Assembly (NCBI RefSeq): GCF_001713455.1
Contig: NZ_CP016464.1
Span: forward strand, 371,501 to 435,500
Length of the DNA stretch: 64,000 bases
Origin: Bosea sp. RAC05
GTDB taxonomy: Bacteria > Pseudomonadota > Alphaproteobacteria > Rhizobiales > Beijerinckiaceae
Reading direction: 5' to 3'
Position 1 is the first letter of the stretch. Every line of letters begins with the position of its first letter. The notes under the pieces are model-generated. The model had not been told where the DNA came from, made no database searches, and saw only the letters and a program-made list of their open reading frames with translations. Shown piece by piece: positions 55,231 through 64,000 of this stretch. A program made the position numbers and the translations under genes.

Positions 55231-56685
55231 CTACCGGAACGGCGGCTCGTCGAAGCTGCGCAGCTTGCGCGAATGGATGGTCGAGCCAGCCTTCTTGAGC
55301 TTTTCGAGCGCTGCCAGTCCGATCCGCAGGTGCTCGCTGACGGCGCGCTCGTAGAAGGCGTTGGCCGCGCCCGGCAGCTTGATCTCGCCATGCAGCGGTT
55401 TGTCGGAGACGCAGAGCAGCGTGCCGTAGGGCACGCGCAGCCTGTAGCCCTGCGCCGCGATCGTGCCCGACTCCATATCGACCGCGATGGCGCGCGAGAG
55501 GTTGATCCGCCGGCGCTCCTTGGTCCAGCGCAGCTCCCAGTTGCGGTCGTCCTGCGTCACGACCGTTCCGGTGCGCAGGCGGTTCTTGAGATGGTCGCCC
55601 TTCTCGCCCGTCACCTCGGCGGCGGCCTCCTGCAGGGCGACCTGCACCTCGGCCAGGGCGGGGACGGGCACGTCCGGCGGCACCAGCTCGTCGAGGATGC
55701 CGTCCTGGCGCAGATAGGCATGGGCGAGGACATAGTCGCCGATGATCTGCGTCTGCCGCAGGCCGCCGCAATGGCCGACCATCAGCCAGCAATGCGGGCG
55801 CAGCACGGCCAGATGGTCGGTGATGTTCTTGGCGTTGGAGGGGCCGACGCCGATGTTGATCAGCGTCACGCCCTGCCCGTTCTTGCGCAGCAGGTGATAG
55901 GCCGGCATCTGGAAGCGGTGCCAGGGCGCCGACATCACCCGTTCCGCCGCGCTGACATCGATCCCGTCGCGCTCGATCCGCACCCCGCCCGGCGTCACCA
56001 GCGCCTGTGCCGTGCCGGCCTCGATCTCGGCCAGCCCCAGCCGCACGAACTGGTCGACATAGCGGTGGTAGTTGGTCAGCAGCACCCAGGGCTGCACCGC
56101 CCGCCAGTCGGTGCCGGTGTAGTGCACCAGCCGGCGCAGCGAGTAATCCACCCGCACCGCGTCGAACAGCGAGAGCGGCCGCGGCTGCCCCTCGACGATG
56201 TCGAAGGTGCCGTCGGCGATCTCGTCGCCGACCAGCGAGAGCAGCGGCGTCGGGAAATGCCTGGCGAGTTCGGCCGCCGTGACCTTGCCGCGGCCCAGTT
56301 CGTCGCCGCCGTCGAGCGCATAGGGGTAGGGAATCTCCTGATCACTGACGCCGGTCTCGATCGTCGCGCCGTATTCCTCGACCAGGGGCTGAAGCTGGTC
56401 GAGCAGATAGGCGCGGAACTCGGCCGGCTGCGTGATCGTGGTCGAATAGACGCCGGGCGCCGCGAACTTGGCATAGCCGCGCCGGGTCGCGGCGGGCAGC
56501 TGCGACGGCTCATAGGTCACGCGCAGCAGCGGGTAGCGGTAAGCCGCGCGCTCGCCGGGCGTCGGCGCCTGCCCCGTGTCGAAGAAGCGCTGCAGGTCGC
56601 GGCGCAGCGCCGCCCGGGCCTCGCCATAGAGATGTTCGAGCCGGTCGATCGCGGCGGCGGGATTTGCGGCTGTCTCGAACGTCAT
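55231..56685 (-). CDS. amn: AMP nucleosidase
   Basis: Cleaves AMP to adenine and ribose 5-phosphate, adjusting the adenylate pool. 484 residues: an N-terminal Amn-specific domain (GEARAALRRDLQRFFDTGQ, YPLLRVTYEPS) and a C-terminal phosphorylase-like domain with LINIGVGPSNAKNITDHLAV, LMVGHCGGLRQTQIIGDYVL and AIAVDMESGTIAAQGYRLRV. ATG at 56685; 36 upstream codons in frame are not conserved-looking. Confidence 0.94.
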   Translation of the reverse strand: MTFETAANPAAAIDRLEHLYGEARAALRRDLQRFFDTGQAPTPGERAAYRYPLLRVTYEPSQLPAATRRGYAKFAAPGVYSTTITQPAEFRAYLLDQLQPLVEEYGATIETGVSDQEIPYPYALDGGDELGRGKVTAAELARHFPTPLLSLVGDEIADGTFDIVEGQPRPLSLFDAVRVDYSLRRLVHYTGTDWRAVQPWVLLTNYHRYVDQFVRLGLAEIEAGTAQALVTPGGVRIERDGIDVSAAERVMSAPWHRFQMPAYHLLRKNGQGVTLINIGVGPSNAKNITDHLAVLRPHCWLMVGHCGGLRQTQIIGDYVLAHAYLRQDGILDELVPPDVPVPALAEVQVALQEAAAEVTGEKGDHLKNRLRTGTVVTQDDRNWELRWTKERRRINLSRAIAVDMESGTIAAQGYRLRVPYGTLLCVSDKPLHGEIKLPGAANAFYERAVSEHLRIGLAALEKLKKAGSTIHSRKLRSFDEPPFR

Positions 56686-56794
56686 GGGCGGGAGCGTCCT
56701 TTCGTTCGCACGAGCTTTAGCCGCGGGCTGCCTCGCGTGACAACTGCCGGCGGCTGACAGGGGCCTCGGCTTGACTCGAAGATCACCGCCCATT

Positions 56795-56809
56795 ACTAAA
56801 CCGATTAGT
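56795..56809. promoter_or_regulatory. AT-rich palindromic operator upstream of the DUF1579-VOC pair
   Basis: ACTAA-N5-TTAGT inside an AT-rich stretch, 47-61 bases before the DUF1579 start. Size and context suit an ArsR- or TetR-type repressor; none is encoded nearby. Confidence 0.45.
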
Positions 56810-56855
56810 TAACTTAAGCCGAGCCCGAGAACGAGGCTACGAGGAGGAGATGCCC

Positions 56856-57338
56856 ATGTTCGCAAAGCCGCAGAAGGAACATGACTGGCTGCAGCAGCTC
56901 GTCGGCGAATGGACCTCGGAGATGGACTGTGCCATGGGGCCGGACCAGCCGCGGCAGAAATCCAAGGGCCGGGAAACCGTGCGCTCGCTCGGCGGGCTCT
57001 GGACGCTCGGCGAAGGCGAGGGCGAGCTGCCCGACGGCACGACCGGTAGGACCTTGATGACGCTGGGCTTCGACCCCGCGAAGGGCCGCTTCGTCGGCAG
57101 CTTCATCGGCTCGATGATGACGCATCACTGGCTCTACGAGGGCACCCTCGACGAAGCCGCCAACGTGCTGACGCTCGAATCCTCGGGCCCGAACATGATG
57201 GGCGACGGCGCCATCATCCCCTATCGCGACGTCATCACCCTCGTCTCGCCCGATCACCGCATCCTGGCGTCCTTCATGCCCGACGGCCAAGGCGGCTGGA
57301 GCGAGTTCATGACGGCTCAATACCGCCGCATCGCCTGA
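56856..57338 (+). CDS. DUF1579 family protein
   Basis: 160 residues, cytoplasmic, beta-barrel-like pattern (QLVGEWTSEMDCAMGPDQ, GRFVGSFIGSMMTHHWLYEG, MTAQYRRIA). I choose ATG 56856 because GGAGGA lies seven bases upstream; ATG 56850 is too close to it. Function unknown; members often lie beside VOC or START-domain genes under ArsR control, as seems the case here. The VOC gene follows by 29 bases. Confidence 0.8.
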   Translation: MFAKPQKEHDWLQQLVGEWTSEMDCAMGPDQPRQKSKGRETVRSLGGLWTLGEGEGELPDGTTGRTLMTLGFDPAKGRFVGSFIGSMMTHHWLYEGTLDEAANVLTLESSGPNMMGDGAIIPYRDVITLVSPDHRILASFMPDGQGGWSEFMTAQYRRIA

Positions 57339-57367
57339 TCGCCAGCTTCCGTCCGCAGGAGAGACCG

Positions 57368-57799
57368 ATGAAGATCGCCCCCTATCTGATGTTCGACGGC
57401 AACTGCCGCGAGGCCTTCACCACCTATGAAACCATATTCGGCGGCCGGATCGTCGCCATGATGGACCATCGCGGCACGCCGGCCGAAGCCCATGTCGCTG
57501 CGCACTGGGTCGACAAGATCATGCATGCCTGCCTCGAGCTCGACGGCCAGATGCTGATGGCCTCCGACGCCCCGCCCGAGCGCAGCGATGGCCCAATGCG
57601 CAGCGTCTCGGTGTCCGTCAACGTCCCCAAGATCGCCGAGGCCGAGCGCCTCTTTGCCGCCCTCTCCGAGGGCGCGATCATCCAGATGCCGATGGAGGAA
57701 ACCTTCTGGGCGCCCCGCTTCGGCATGCTGCGCGACCGCTTCGGCACGAACTGGATGATCGGCGCCGAGATGCCTGCGGACAGGGCGAACTGCGGGTAG
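57368..57799 (+). CDS. PhnB-like VOC family protein
   Basis: 143 residues matching the PhnB/3-demethylubiquinone-9 3-methyltransferase-like VOC group: YLMFDGNCREAFTTYETIFG at the N-terminus, MLMASDAPPER in the middle and FWAPRFGMLRDRFGTNWMI at the C-terminus. AGGAGA precedes the ATG. Probably co-transcribed with the DUF1579 gene. Enzymatic role unknown. Confidence 0.85.
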   Translation: MKIAPYLMFDGNCREAFTTYETIFGGRIVAMMDHRGTPAEAHVAAHWVDKIMHACLELDGQMLMASDAPPERSDGPMRSVSVSVNVPKIAEAERLFAALSEGAIIQMPMEETFWAPRFGMLRDRFGTNWMIGAEMPADRANCG

Positions 57800-57805
57800 C
57801 TCCAC

Positions 57806-57890
57806 CGTCATTGCGAGGAGCGCAGCGACGAAGCAATCCAGGGACGCCGAGCGTGCACTGCTGGATTGCTTCGCTACGCTCGCAATGGCG
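57806..57890. repeat. REP-like palindromic element
   Basis: Outer arms CGTCATTGCGAG (57806-57817) and CTCGCAATGGCG (57879-57890, one mismatch); inner arms GAAGCAATCCAG (57830-57841) and CTGGATTGCTTC (57861-57872). Lies between convergent genes. Confidence 0.85.
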
Positions 57891-57904
57891 GGGGGCCTGC
57901 CTCC

Positions 57905-59461
57905 CTACCCCAGCACCGCCCAGGCGAGCAGGCCTGCGATGACCCAGAGCGCCCAGTTGCCCCAGCGGTTGCGCTGCGCCTCGGCGCGGCCGATCGCGGC
58001 CACGCTGCGTTCGTCGAGCGAGAAGCCATGGCGCGAGGCGTCCTCGAGCTGGCCGAGCACGCGCTCGGCCCGGGTCACCGTCTCCGGCAGGCGCGACAGG
58101 CTTCCCAGCAGGGAACCGGCCCCGCGCCCGGCTTCCTGAACCCGGCCGAGCGGGCCGAGATTCTGCGTGATCCAGTCGCGCACCACCGGCTCGGCCGTGC
58201 TCCACATGTCGAGATGCGGATCGAGCGTGCGGGCGACGCCCTCGACCACCACCATGGTCTTCTGCAGCATGACGAGCTCGGTGCGCGTCGCCATGTCGAA
58301 CATGCCGGTGATCTCGAAGAGCAGCGTCAGCACCTTCGCCATCGAGATCTGGTCGGCGCTCTTGTCGTGGATGGGCTCGCCGACGGCGCGGATCGCCTGG
58401 GCGAAATCGGCGACGTCGTGATGAACAGGCACATAGCCGGCCTCGAAATGCACCTCGGCGACGCGGCGGTAATCGCGGGTGATGAAGCCCAGCAGGATCT
58501 CGGCGAGGAAGCGCCGCTCTTTCAGGCCGAGCCGCCCCATGATGCCGCCATCGACCGCAACCAGCCGGCCCTGCGCATCGACGAACAGGTTCCCGGGATG
58601 CATGTCGGCATGGAAGAAGCCGTCGCGGATTGCATGCTTCAGGAAGGACTGGATGACGATCCGCCCCAGCGCCGGCAGGTCATGGCCGGCGGCCTTCAGT
58701 GCCTCGACATCCGACAGCCGGATCCCGTCGATCCACTCGTCGACCAGCATCTCGCGTGCGGTCAGCTGCCAATCGGGCTGGGGCACGCGGAAATCGGCGT
58801 CGTCCTTGGTGTTCTCGGCGAATTCCGACAGAGCGGCGGCCTCGAGCCGCAGATCCATCTCCATCGTCACCGAGCGCGCCAGCGTCTCGACCACGCCCGT
58901 GAAGCGCAGGCGCCGCGCCTCGGCCGAGCGCCGCTCGGCCAGCTCCGCGCCGAAGCGCATCGCGCCGAGATCACGCTGGAAACGGTCGCGGATGCCCGGC
59001 CGCAGCACCTTCACCGCGACCTCGCGGCCATCATTCAGCCGGGCGCGGTGGACCTGAGCAATCGAAGCGGCGGCCACCGGCTCGCCGAAGGCGGCGAAGA
59101 CCTGCTCGACCGGCCGGCCATGGGCAGCCTCGATGATGGCGCGGGCCTGCGCCATCGGGAAGGGCGGCATCCGGTCCTGCAGGGCCGAGAGGTCGGAGGC
59201 GATCTTCATGCCAACCACGTCCGGCCGCGTCGCCAGGAACTGCCCGAACTTCACATAGGACGGACCGAGCCGGGTCAGCGCCGCGGCGAGCCTTGTCGCC
59301 GAGGTGCCGGCCTCGTGCCGCTCGATCAGCCGCCCGATCCGGATCAGCCCGCGCGCCAGCGGCGGCAGCACGGAGGGGTCGACCAGGGCGAGCGCCCCCT
59401 CGCGCGCCAGAACGAAGCCGACGCGGGCGGTGCGCGCGAGATGGAAGAGCGAGGAGATCAT
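57905..59461 (-). CDS. ubiB: Ubiquinone biosynthesis ATPase/kinase-like protein UbiB
   Basis: Membrane-associated protein kinase-like ATPase needed for early ubiquinone synthesis. 518 residues: KFGQFLATRPDVVG (KxGQ motif, about 72), the Ala-rich loop AAASIAQVHRARL (about 133-145), the catalytic HADMHPGNLFVDAQGRLVAV (about 275-294), and C-terminal membrane helices ending ALWVIAGLLAWAVLG. It starts 40 bases after ubiE on the same strand. Confidence 0.95.
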   Translation of the reverse strand: MISSLFHLARTARVGFVLAREGALALVDPSVLPPLARGLIRIGRLIERHEAGTSATRLAAALTRLGPSYVKFGQFLATRPDVVGMKIASDLSALQDRMPPFPMAQARAIIEAAHGRPVEQVFAAFGEPVAAASIAQVHRARLNDGREVAVKVLRPGIRDRFQRDLGAMRFGAELAERRSAEARRLRFTGVVETLARSVTMEMDLRLEAAALSEFAENTKDDADFRVPQPDWQLTAREMLVDEWIDGIRLSDVEALKAAGHDLPALGRIVIQSFLKHAIRDGFFHADMHPGNLFVDAQGRLVAVDGGIMGRLGLKERRFLAEILLGFITRDYRRVAEVHFEAGYVPVHHDVADFAQAIRAVGEPIHDKSADQISMAKVLTLLFEITGMFDMATRTELVMLQKTMVVVEGVARTLDPHLDMWSTAEPVVRDWITQNLGPLGRVQEAGRGAGSLLGSLSRLPETVTRAERVLGQLEDASRHGFSLDERSVAAIGRAEAQRNRWGNWALWVIAGLLAWAVLG

Positions 59462-59501
59462 GGGGCAGCCATGAGGGCTGCGGACGGCACGAGGCGCTCC
59501 C

Positions 59502-60263
59502 TCACAGCTTCCAGCCCGAATGCAGCGCCACGACGCCGCCGGTCATGGCTGTGAACTTCGCCCGGCGGAAACCGGCGGCCTCGATCATGCCGGCGAAGGC
59601 CTGGGGGCGCGGGAACTTGCGGATCGACTCGACGAGATACTGGTAGGGCTCGGCCTCGCCGGTCACCATCCGCCCCATCGGCGGGATGACGTTGAAGGAA
59701 TAGGCCTCGTAGACCTTGTCCAGCAGGGGCACGTCGACATGGCTGAATTCGAGGCAGAGGAACCGCCCGCCGCGCTTGAGCACCCGGTAGGCCTCGGCCA
59801 GCGCCTTGTCGATGCGCGGCACGTTGCGGATGCCGAAGGCGATCGTATAGGCGTCGAAATGGTTGTCGGGCAGGCCGAGTGCCTCGGCATTGCCCTGCAC
59901 GAAGGCAATGCGGTCGTCGTCGGGGAAGCGCTTGGCCGCCCGGTCGCGCCCGACGCTCAGCATCTCCGCGTTGATGTCGAGCACCGTGACCTGCGTCTGC
60001 GGTCCGCCGGCCTCCAGCACCGAGAAGGCGACGTCGCCGGTCCCGCCGGCCACGTCGAGATGGCGGAAGGGCCGGTCCTTCGGCGGGTTGATGGCGGTCA
60101 GCAGCGCGCTCTTCCAGGCCCGGTGCAGCCCCGCCGACATCAGGTCGTTCATCAGATCGTAGCGGCCGGCGACCTTGTGGAAGACGTCGTCGACCTTGGC
60201 CTGCTTCTCGGCCAGCGGCACGGTCTCGAAACCGAAATGGGTGGTGTCGGAAGCTGCTGTCAC
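59502..60263 (-). CDS. ubiE: Ubiquinone/menaquinone C-methyltransferase
   Basis: SAM-dependent methyltransferase of ubiquinone synthesis. 253 residues from a GTG at 60263. Visible: [20 protein letters not shown] (about 30-49), the SAM loop [17 protein letters not shown] (about 70-86), and [20 protein letters not shown]. It heads the ubiE-ubiB unit, divergent from mutM, as is common in alphaproteobacteria. Confidence 0.95.
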   Translation of the reverse strand: MTAASDTTHFGFETVPLAEKQAKVDDVFHKVAGRYDLMNDLMSAGLHRAWKSALLTAINPPKDRPFRHLDVAGGTGDVAFSVLEAGGPQTQVTVLDINAEMLSVGRDRAAKRFPDDDRIAFVQGNAEALGLPDNHFDAYTIAFGIRNVPRIDKALAEAYRVLKRGGRFLCLEFSHVDVPLLDKVYEAYSFNVIPPMGRMVTGEAEPYQYLVESIRKFPRPQAFAGMIEAAGFRRAKFTAMTGGVVALHSGWKL

Positions 60264-60376
60264 GATCGGTCCGATCCTGTGCAATCTGTCTTGTCTTTGC
60301 CTGGGGCGATGCATAGCCAAACGAGCGGGGCTTGTCGCGGCCCCTCTCGACGCAGGCCGACCGGAGAGTGAGTGAA

Positions 60377-61276
60377 ATGCCCGAGCTTCCCGAGGTCGAG
60401 ACCGTCCGGCGCGGGCTGGAGCCCGCCATGCTGGGCGAGACGCTGCAGCGGGTCGAGCAGAACCGGCCGGATCTGCGCTTTCCGCTGCCGGAGCGTTTCG
60501 CCGCGCGCCTCACCGGCCGGCGCGTCGAGGCCCTGTCGCGCCGCGCGAAATATCTGATCGCCGATCTCGACGACGGGCAGGCGCTGATCATGCATCTGGG
60601 CATGAGCGGGCGCTTCGTCGTCGAGGCGCCAGGCACCCCGCCGGTCGAGCCGGGGGCCTATTACAACGAGATCGGCCGGCATCTGATCCACGACCATGTC
60701 GTCTTCCACATGGGGTCGGGGGCCCGCATCACCTATAACGATGTCCGTCGCTTCGGCTTCATGGATCTCTTGCCGCGCCAGGAGCTTGAGACCTGCAAAC
60801 ACTTCGCCGGCATGGGCATCGAGCCGCTCGGCAACGAGCTTTCCGGCGAGACGCTGGCCCGGCTCTTCGCGGGCAAGTTCGCGCCGCTGAAAGCGGCCCT
60901 CCTCGACCAGCGCCTCGTCGCCGGCTTGGGCAATATCTATGTCTGCGAGGCGCTGTTTCGCGCCGGCCTCCATCCTGAGGCCGAGGCCGGCTCGATCGCC
61001 ACGCCGACCGGCCGGCCGCGCCCCGCGGCGCATGCGCTGGCGCAGATCATCCGCGAGGTTCTGGAGGAGGCGATCCGGTCGGGCGGCTCGACCCTGCGCG
61101 ACTTCGCCCATGCCGACGGCTCGCTCGGCTATTTCCAGCACCGCTTCAAGGTCTATGACCGCGAGGGGCAGCCCTGCACCGCGCCGGGCTGCGGCAGCCT
61201 CGTCACCCGGCTGGTCCAGTCCGGCCGCTCGACCTTCTATTGCGAGACCTGCCAGCCTCGCGCGCCGCGGCGCTGA
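60377..61276 (+). CDS. mutM: Formamidopyrimidine-DNA glycosylase
   Basis: Removes oxidised purines from DNA. 299 residues beginning [13 protein letters not shown] after Met, with the catalytic proline and glutamate at positions 2-3. The H2TH region includes [20 protein letters not shown], and the zinc finger is CTAPGC with CETC at the C-terminus. ATG at 60377 is fixed by the catalytic Pro2. Confidence 0.96.
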   Translation: MPELPEVETVRRGLEPAMLGETLQRVEQNRPDLRFPLPERFAARLTGRRVEALSRRAKYLIADLDDGQALIMHLGMSGRFVVEAPGTPPVEPGAYYNEIGRHLIHDHVVFHMGSGARITYNDVRRFGFMDLLPRQELETCKHFAGMGIEPLGNELSGETLARLFAGKFAPLKAALLDQRLVAGLGNIYVCEALFRAGLHPEAEAGSIATPTGRPRPAAHALAQIIREVLEEAIRSGGSTLRDFAHADGSLGYFQHRFKVYDREGQPCTAPGCGSLVTRLVQSGRSTFYCETCQPRAPRR

Positions 61277-61296
61277 GACCAAGCGCAGGGCCGGCC

Positions 61297-61848
61297 TCAG
61301 CGCCGGGGCAACTCCGGATATTCCAGCTTCGACACGTCATAGCCGAGCGCGGCGGCGCGCTGGACGAGCTGGCGGCGCAGCGCCGGGCTCATCTTCGGGT
61401 CGCGCACGAAGATGTAGAGATAGGTGAAGGTCGGATCGGCCGAGATGAACCAGCTGTAGTCCTGGGCGCGGTCGAGGATCCAGTAGTCGCGCACGATCGG
61501 CACGACGCCGAAGAGCGTGTAGGTCACGCGCAGCTTCGCATTGGTGCCGGGGTCGAGGATCTCGCCCGGCCCGCCGATCGTCTTGAGCTCTCCCGCGAGC
61601 GTTCCCATCCGGCAGGAATCGAGCACATCGATCCGACCCTGCGCGTCGCGCCTGTAGGCGGTCGTCGCGAAAACGCAGCCATCGGTCAGAGCCATCGGCC
61701 GTCGCGCGAATTCATGCCAGAGCCCGGTATAGAGCCGCTCGACCGCGACCGGCTTGGCGGGCTGCGGCGCACTGCTGCTCTGGAGACCCGCTGAAGCACA
61801 GCCGGCGAGCAGGAGCCCGGCGAGGAGGGCGATGATCGGGGCGCGCAT
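61297..61848 (-). CDS. Lipocalin family lipoprotein
   Basis: 183 residues. The N-terminus is a lipoprotein signal with lipobox LLAGC (about 17-21), so it is anchored to a membrane. The mature part has a lipocalin pattern: RLYTGLWHEFARRPM (GxW motif), GCVFATTAYRRDAQGRID, DYWILDRAQDYSWFISADP and YLYIFVRDPKM. Blc-like, binding small lipids or hydrophobic molecules. It is convergent with mutM. Confidence 0.85.
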   Translation of the reverse strand: MRAPIIALLAGLLLAGCASAGLQSSSAPQPAKPVAVERLYTGLWHEFARRPMALTDGCVFATTAYRRDAQGRIDVLDSCRMGTLAGELKTIGGPGEILDPGTNAKLRVTYTLFGVVPIVRDYWILDRAQDYSWFISADPTFTYLYIFVRDPKMSPALRRQLVQRAAALGYDVSKLEYPELPRR

Positions 61849-62142
61849 CAGGGAATCCTCCGGCGGGATCGGTGGCTGTCCCGACAATACGCGCTCGGCC
61901 CCCTGCCGGATCCATGACCCCCCTGTGCCGACCGGATGACGCAGTTGGAGGTTCGGTTCTCGTCTCTGAAGCCGCAGGGGAATGCGCTTCCGGAAACGTT
62001 ATTTCGTCGGCTGATACAATACAGATGTGTGAACATGGCGGCCGGATGAACCGGCTGTTCCCTGCGAGACATCGCTGGTGGCTTCTGTGTAGTTTACTCC
62101 ACGGACCGCGACACAGATATCGGCGGTGATGGGGGGCGGACA

Positions 62143-63144
62143 ATGAGCTTGAACGTCAATGGCCAGATCATGGCCGACGACATCTTTGCCGTGAAGAAGC
62201 TCGATACGCACCGCCCGGTCTATCTCCTGGTCGGCGCGATCGAGAAGATCGTGGTCAAGCGTGACAACACCCCCCAACCCAATGATCCGCGCAACATGGT
62301 CCATGCGCTGCGCAACATGCGGGCCGTCGACCGGACGATGGCGACGCGGCCCCTGACGCCGAACGAACTCAGGGAGATCGCCCGCTTCGTCGCAGGCGAG
62401 AAGGGCGACGAGAACCCCTTTGGCGGGGGGGATTACACCGCTCTCGACGACCTCGAGAGGGATCTGCAGCCTGCGGGCGGGGTGAGCTGGGTCAAGACGA
62501 ACTTCTTCGAAGGCCTGATCAATCTGGAAGGCGCGGCCGCCGAGGCGCGTGACAAAGCCAACAAGAGCGGCGTCCGTGCGATCGCGGCGGCGCTGACGGC
62601 GCCGGGCGGGCTCGAAAAGCTCGGCGCGATCCTCGCCATCGATGCCTTCAACGGCAATGACGATCGCTTCGACTTCAGCAATCAACCGGTGGTCAACCCG
62701 GGGCTGCGCCGCCTGACCAATCCCGGCAATGTGGGGTTGTGTCTGCAGCACAACGTCATGCGGCCCGTCGGCATGGACGCCTATGCCGGCGCGGCCGAAT
62801 TCCGTTCCCTCGACAAGGCCGGCCAGCCCGACCGCGGATGGTCGGGATACCGTCTCAAGGACGACCAGCGCGGTTGGCGGCAGCGCTTCTGTGAGGAGGT
62901 CGCCGCCGACATCGAGACCATGCTGGGGCCGCGCAACCGCAAGATCCTCTTCGCCGCGACCAACCGCCTGCCCAAGAACGCAGGCCAGCGTCTCGCGACC
63001 GGCATGGATCAGGGCATCGCGAAGCTCAAGGCGACGCTTCGGACCATCGGCGACCCGCGCCGGGCCCCGCCCGGCCTGATCGGCCGCATGGTCGCACTCG
63101 GCTGGGCCAACCCCGCTCCGCCGCCCGGGCTGCCGCGCCGCTAG
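62143..63144 (+). CDS. Unknown protein with faint kinase-like motifs
   Basis: 333 residues, no signal peptide or membrane helix. I do not recognise a family with certainty. Two places recall the PI-kinase/HipA/actin-fragmin-kinase fold: a strand EKIVVKRD (about 34-41) like the ATP-binding lysine, and [16 protein letters not shown] (about 165-180), near the N-x-D-R-x-x-N catalytic loop with Phe for the usual His. [11 protein letters not shown] (about 191-201) would fall where the metal-binding aspartate is expected, but no aspartate is there. The C-terminus is Pro/Arg-rich. The gap upstream is AT-richer and has a TACAAT -10-like box (62015-62020). It stands alone. Confidence 0.65.
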   Translation: MSLNVNGQIMADDIFAVKKLDTHRPVYLLVGAIEKIVVKRDNTPQPNDPRNMVHALRNMRAVDRTMATRPLTPNELREIARFVAGEKGDENPFGGGDYTALDDLERDLQPAGGVSWVKTNFFEGLINLEGAAAEARDKANKSGVRAIAAALTAPGGLEKLGAILAIDAFNGNDDRFDFSNQPVVNPGLRRLTNPGNVGLCLQHNVMRPVGMDAYAGAAEFRSLDKAGQPDRGWSGYRLKDDQRGWRQRFCEEVAADIETMLGPRNRKILFAATNRLPKNAGQRLATGMDQGIAKLKATLRTIGDPRRAPPGLIGRMVALGWANPAPPPGLPRR

Positions 63145-63262
63145 GCCGCCCGCCCTGCTGGCGCGGCGCGTTCCGTCGACCGCGCCGTGCGATCCTGCGC
63201 ATGGACCCTGCCTGCGCGCCCGGCTAAACCTCTTGCCCGCAGAGCAGATCCGGGAGGGCGCC

Positions 63263-64000
63263 ATGGCTTACGAGACCATTCTCGTCGAAACGAAGGGCAA
63301 GGTCGGGCTCGTCACGCTTAACCGCCCCCAGGCGCTGAACGCGCTGAACGGCCAGCTCATCGCCGAGATCAATTCGGCGCTCGACGGCTTCGAGCGCGAC
63401 CCCGGCATCGGTTGCATCGTCCTGACCGGCTCGGAGAAGGCCTTCGCCGCCGGCGCCGACATCAAGGAGATGCAGGATCGCACCTATCCGGAGACCTATC
63501 TCGACGACAAATTCGCCGACTGGGACCGGATCGGCCAGCGCCGCAAGCCGATCATCGCCGCGGTCGCGGGCTTCGCGCTGGGGGGCGGCTGCGAACTCGC
63601 CATGATGTGCGACTTCATCATCGCGGCCGACAATGCGAAATTCGGCCAGCCGGAGATCAATCTCGGCGTCATCCCGGGTGCCGGCGGCACGCAGCGGCTG
63701 ACCCGCGCGGTCGGCAAGGCCAAGGCGATGGATCTCTGCCTCACCGGCCGGATGATGGACGCCACCGAGGCCGAGCGCGCCGGGCTCGTCGCCCGCATCG
63801 TGCCGCTCGCCGATCTGATGACGGAGGTCATGAAGGCCGCCGACTCGATTGCCGCCAAGTCGCTGGCTTCCGTGCTGATGGCCAAGGAGACGGTCAATCG
63901 CGCCTTCGAGGTGACGCTGGCCGAAGGCGTGCGCTTCGAGCGCCGGCTCTTCTCCTCGCTCTTCGCCACCCACGACCAGAAGGAAGGCATGGCCGCCTTC
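63263..64000 (+). CDS. Enoyl-CoA hydratase (cut by right edge)
   Basis: Hydrates trans-2-enoyl-CoA in beta-oxidation. 246 residues are visible, and only about a dozen are missing. Oxyanion-hole block [11 protein letters not shown] (about 60-70), catalytic glutamates in [11 protein letters not shown] and [21 protein letters not shown] (about 110-145). ATG at 63263 with GGGAGG upstream. Short-chain (EchA/FadB1-like) type. Confidence 0.95.
   Translation, partial: MAYETILVETKGKVGLVTLNRPQALNALNGQLIAEINSALDGFERDPGIGCIVLTGSEKAFAAGADIKEMQDRTYPETYLDDKFADWDRIGQRRKPIIAAVAGFALGGGCELAMMCDFIIAADNAKFGQPEINLGVIPGAGGTQRLTRAVGKAKAMDLCLTGRMMDATEAERAGLVARIVPLADLMTEVMKAADSIAAKSLASVLMAKETVNRAFEVTLAEGVRFERRLFSSLFATHDQKEGMAAF

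Overview
The window reads as chromosome of a high-GC alphaproteobacterium of the order Hyphomicrobiales, close to the Bosea type. The evidence is the GcrA cell-cycle regulator with GANTC sites upstream, promoters matching the EcfG general-stress sigma factor, the long (362-residue) dCTP deaminase, the ubiE-ubiB/mutM arrangement, AapJQM-type transporters and short palindromic elements of the rhizobial kind. I assign it by gene content only; no rRNA is present. I see no phage, integrase, transposase, plasmid or CRISPR signature. The one RNA gene found is a tRNA-Gly.

Layout. 1-2.8 kb: start of hemA (cut by the left edge), an allantoate/N-carbamoyl amino acid amidohydrolase and an SDR dehydrogenase. 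2.9-6.8 kb: an exopolysaccharide locus with a flippase divergent from a Wzz-type co-polymerase whose kinase-like half is out of frame and has a degenerate P-loop. 6.9-10.9 kb: an AbrB-type membrane protein, a DMT transporter, GMP reductase and a VOC protein. 11-14.5 kb: aapJQM, ended by a strong terminator with no aapP. 14.5-22.5 kb: gcrA, argD-argF-hslO, a HAD hydrolase, argE-apaG, dcd and tRNA-Gly.

22.7-39.9 kb is a catabolic block. It holds soxBDAG (heterotetrameric sarcosine oxidase), a divergent GlxA/AraC-type regulator, a complete polar amino acid ABC transporter, a two-subunit HcnB/HcnC- or opine-oxidase-like dehydrogenase, a two-subunit thiamine-diphosphate decarboxylase of the sulfopyruvate/phosphonopyruvate type with a divergent LysR regulator, and a PuuB-like amine oxidase. 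Together these suggest uptake and stepwise oxidation of an N-substituted amino acid, with a 2-oxo acid removed by the decarboxylase; the substrate cannot be read from the sequence.

39.9-46.3 kb: an acyl-CoA synthetase, a general-stress cluster under two divergent EcfG-type promoters, a small membrane protein, an SCO copper chaperone and a membrane glycosyltransferase. 46.4-51.7 kb: trpF-trpB, a TAXI-type binding protein and typA. 51.8-55.1 kb: two universal stress proteins around an unknown gene, with a FixK/FNR-type box, and an aldo/keto reductase. 55.2-64 kb: amn, a DUF1579-VOC pair behind a palindromic operator, ubiE-ubiB, mutM, a lipocalin lipoprotein, an unknown protein with faint kinase-like motifs, and an enoyl-CoA hydratase cut by the right edge.

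The signals I consider most worth following are the mixed flavoenzyme/decarboxylase block, the 68-bp duplicated terminator shared by the sox operon and the stress operon, the paired EcfG promoters, the GANTC cluster before gcrA, the degenerate co-polymerase kinase, and the kinase-like orphan at 62.1 kb.
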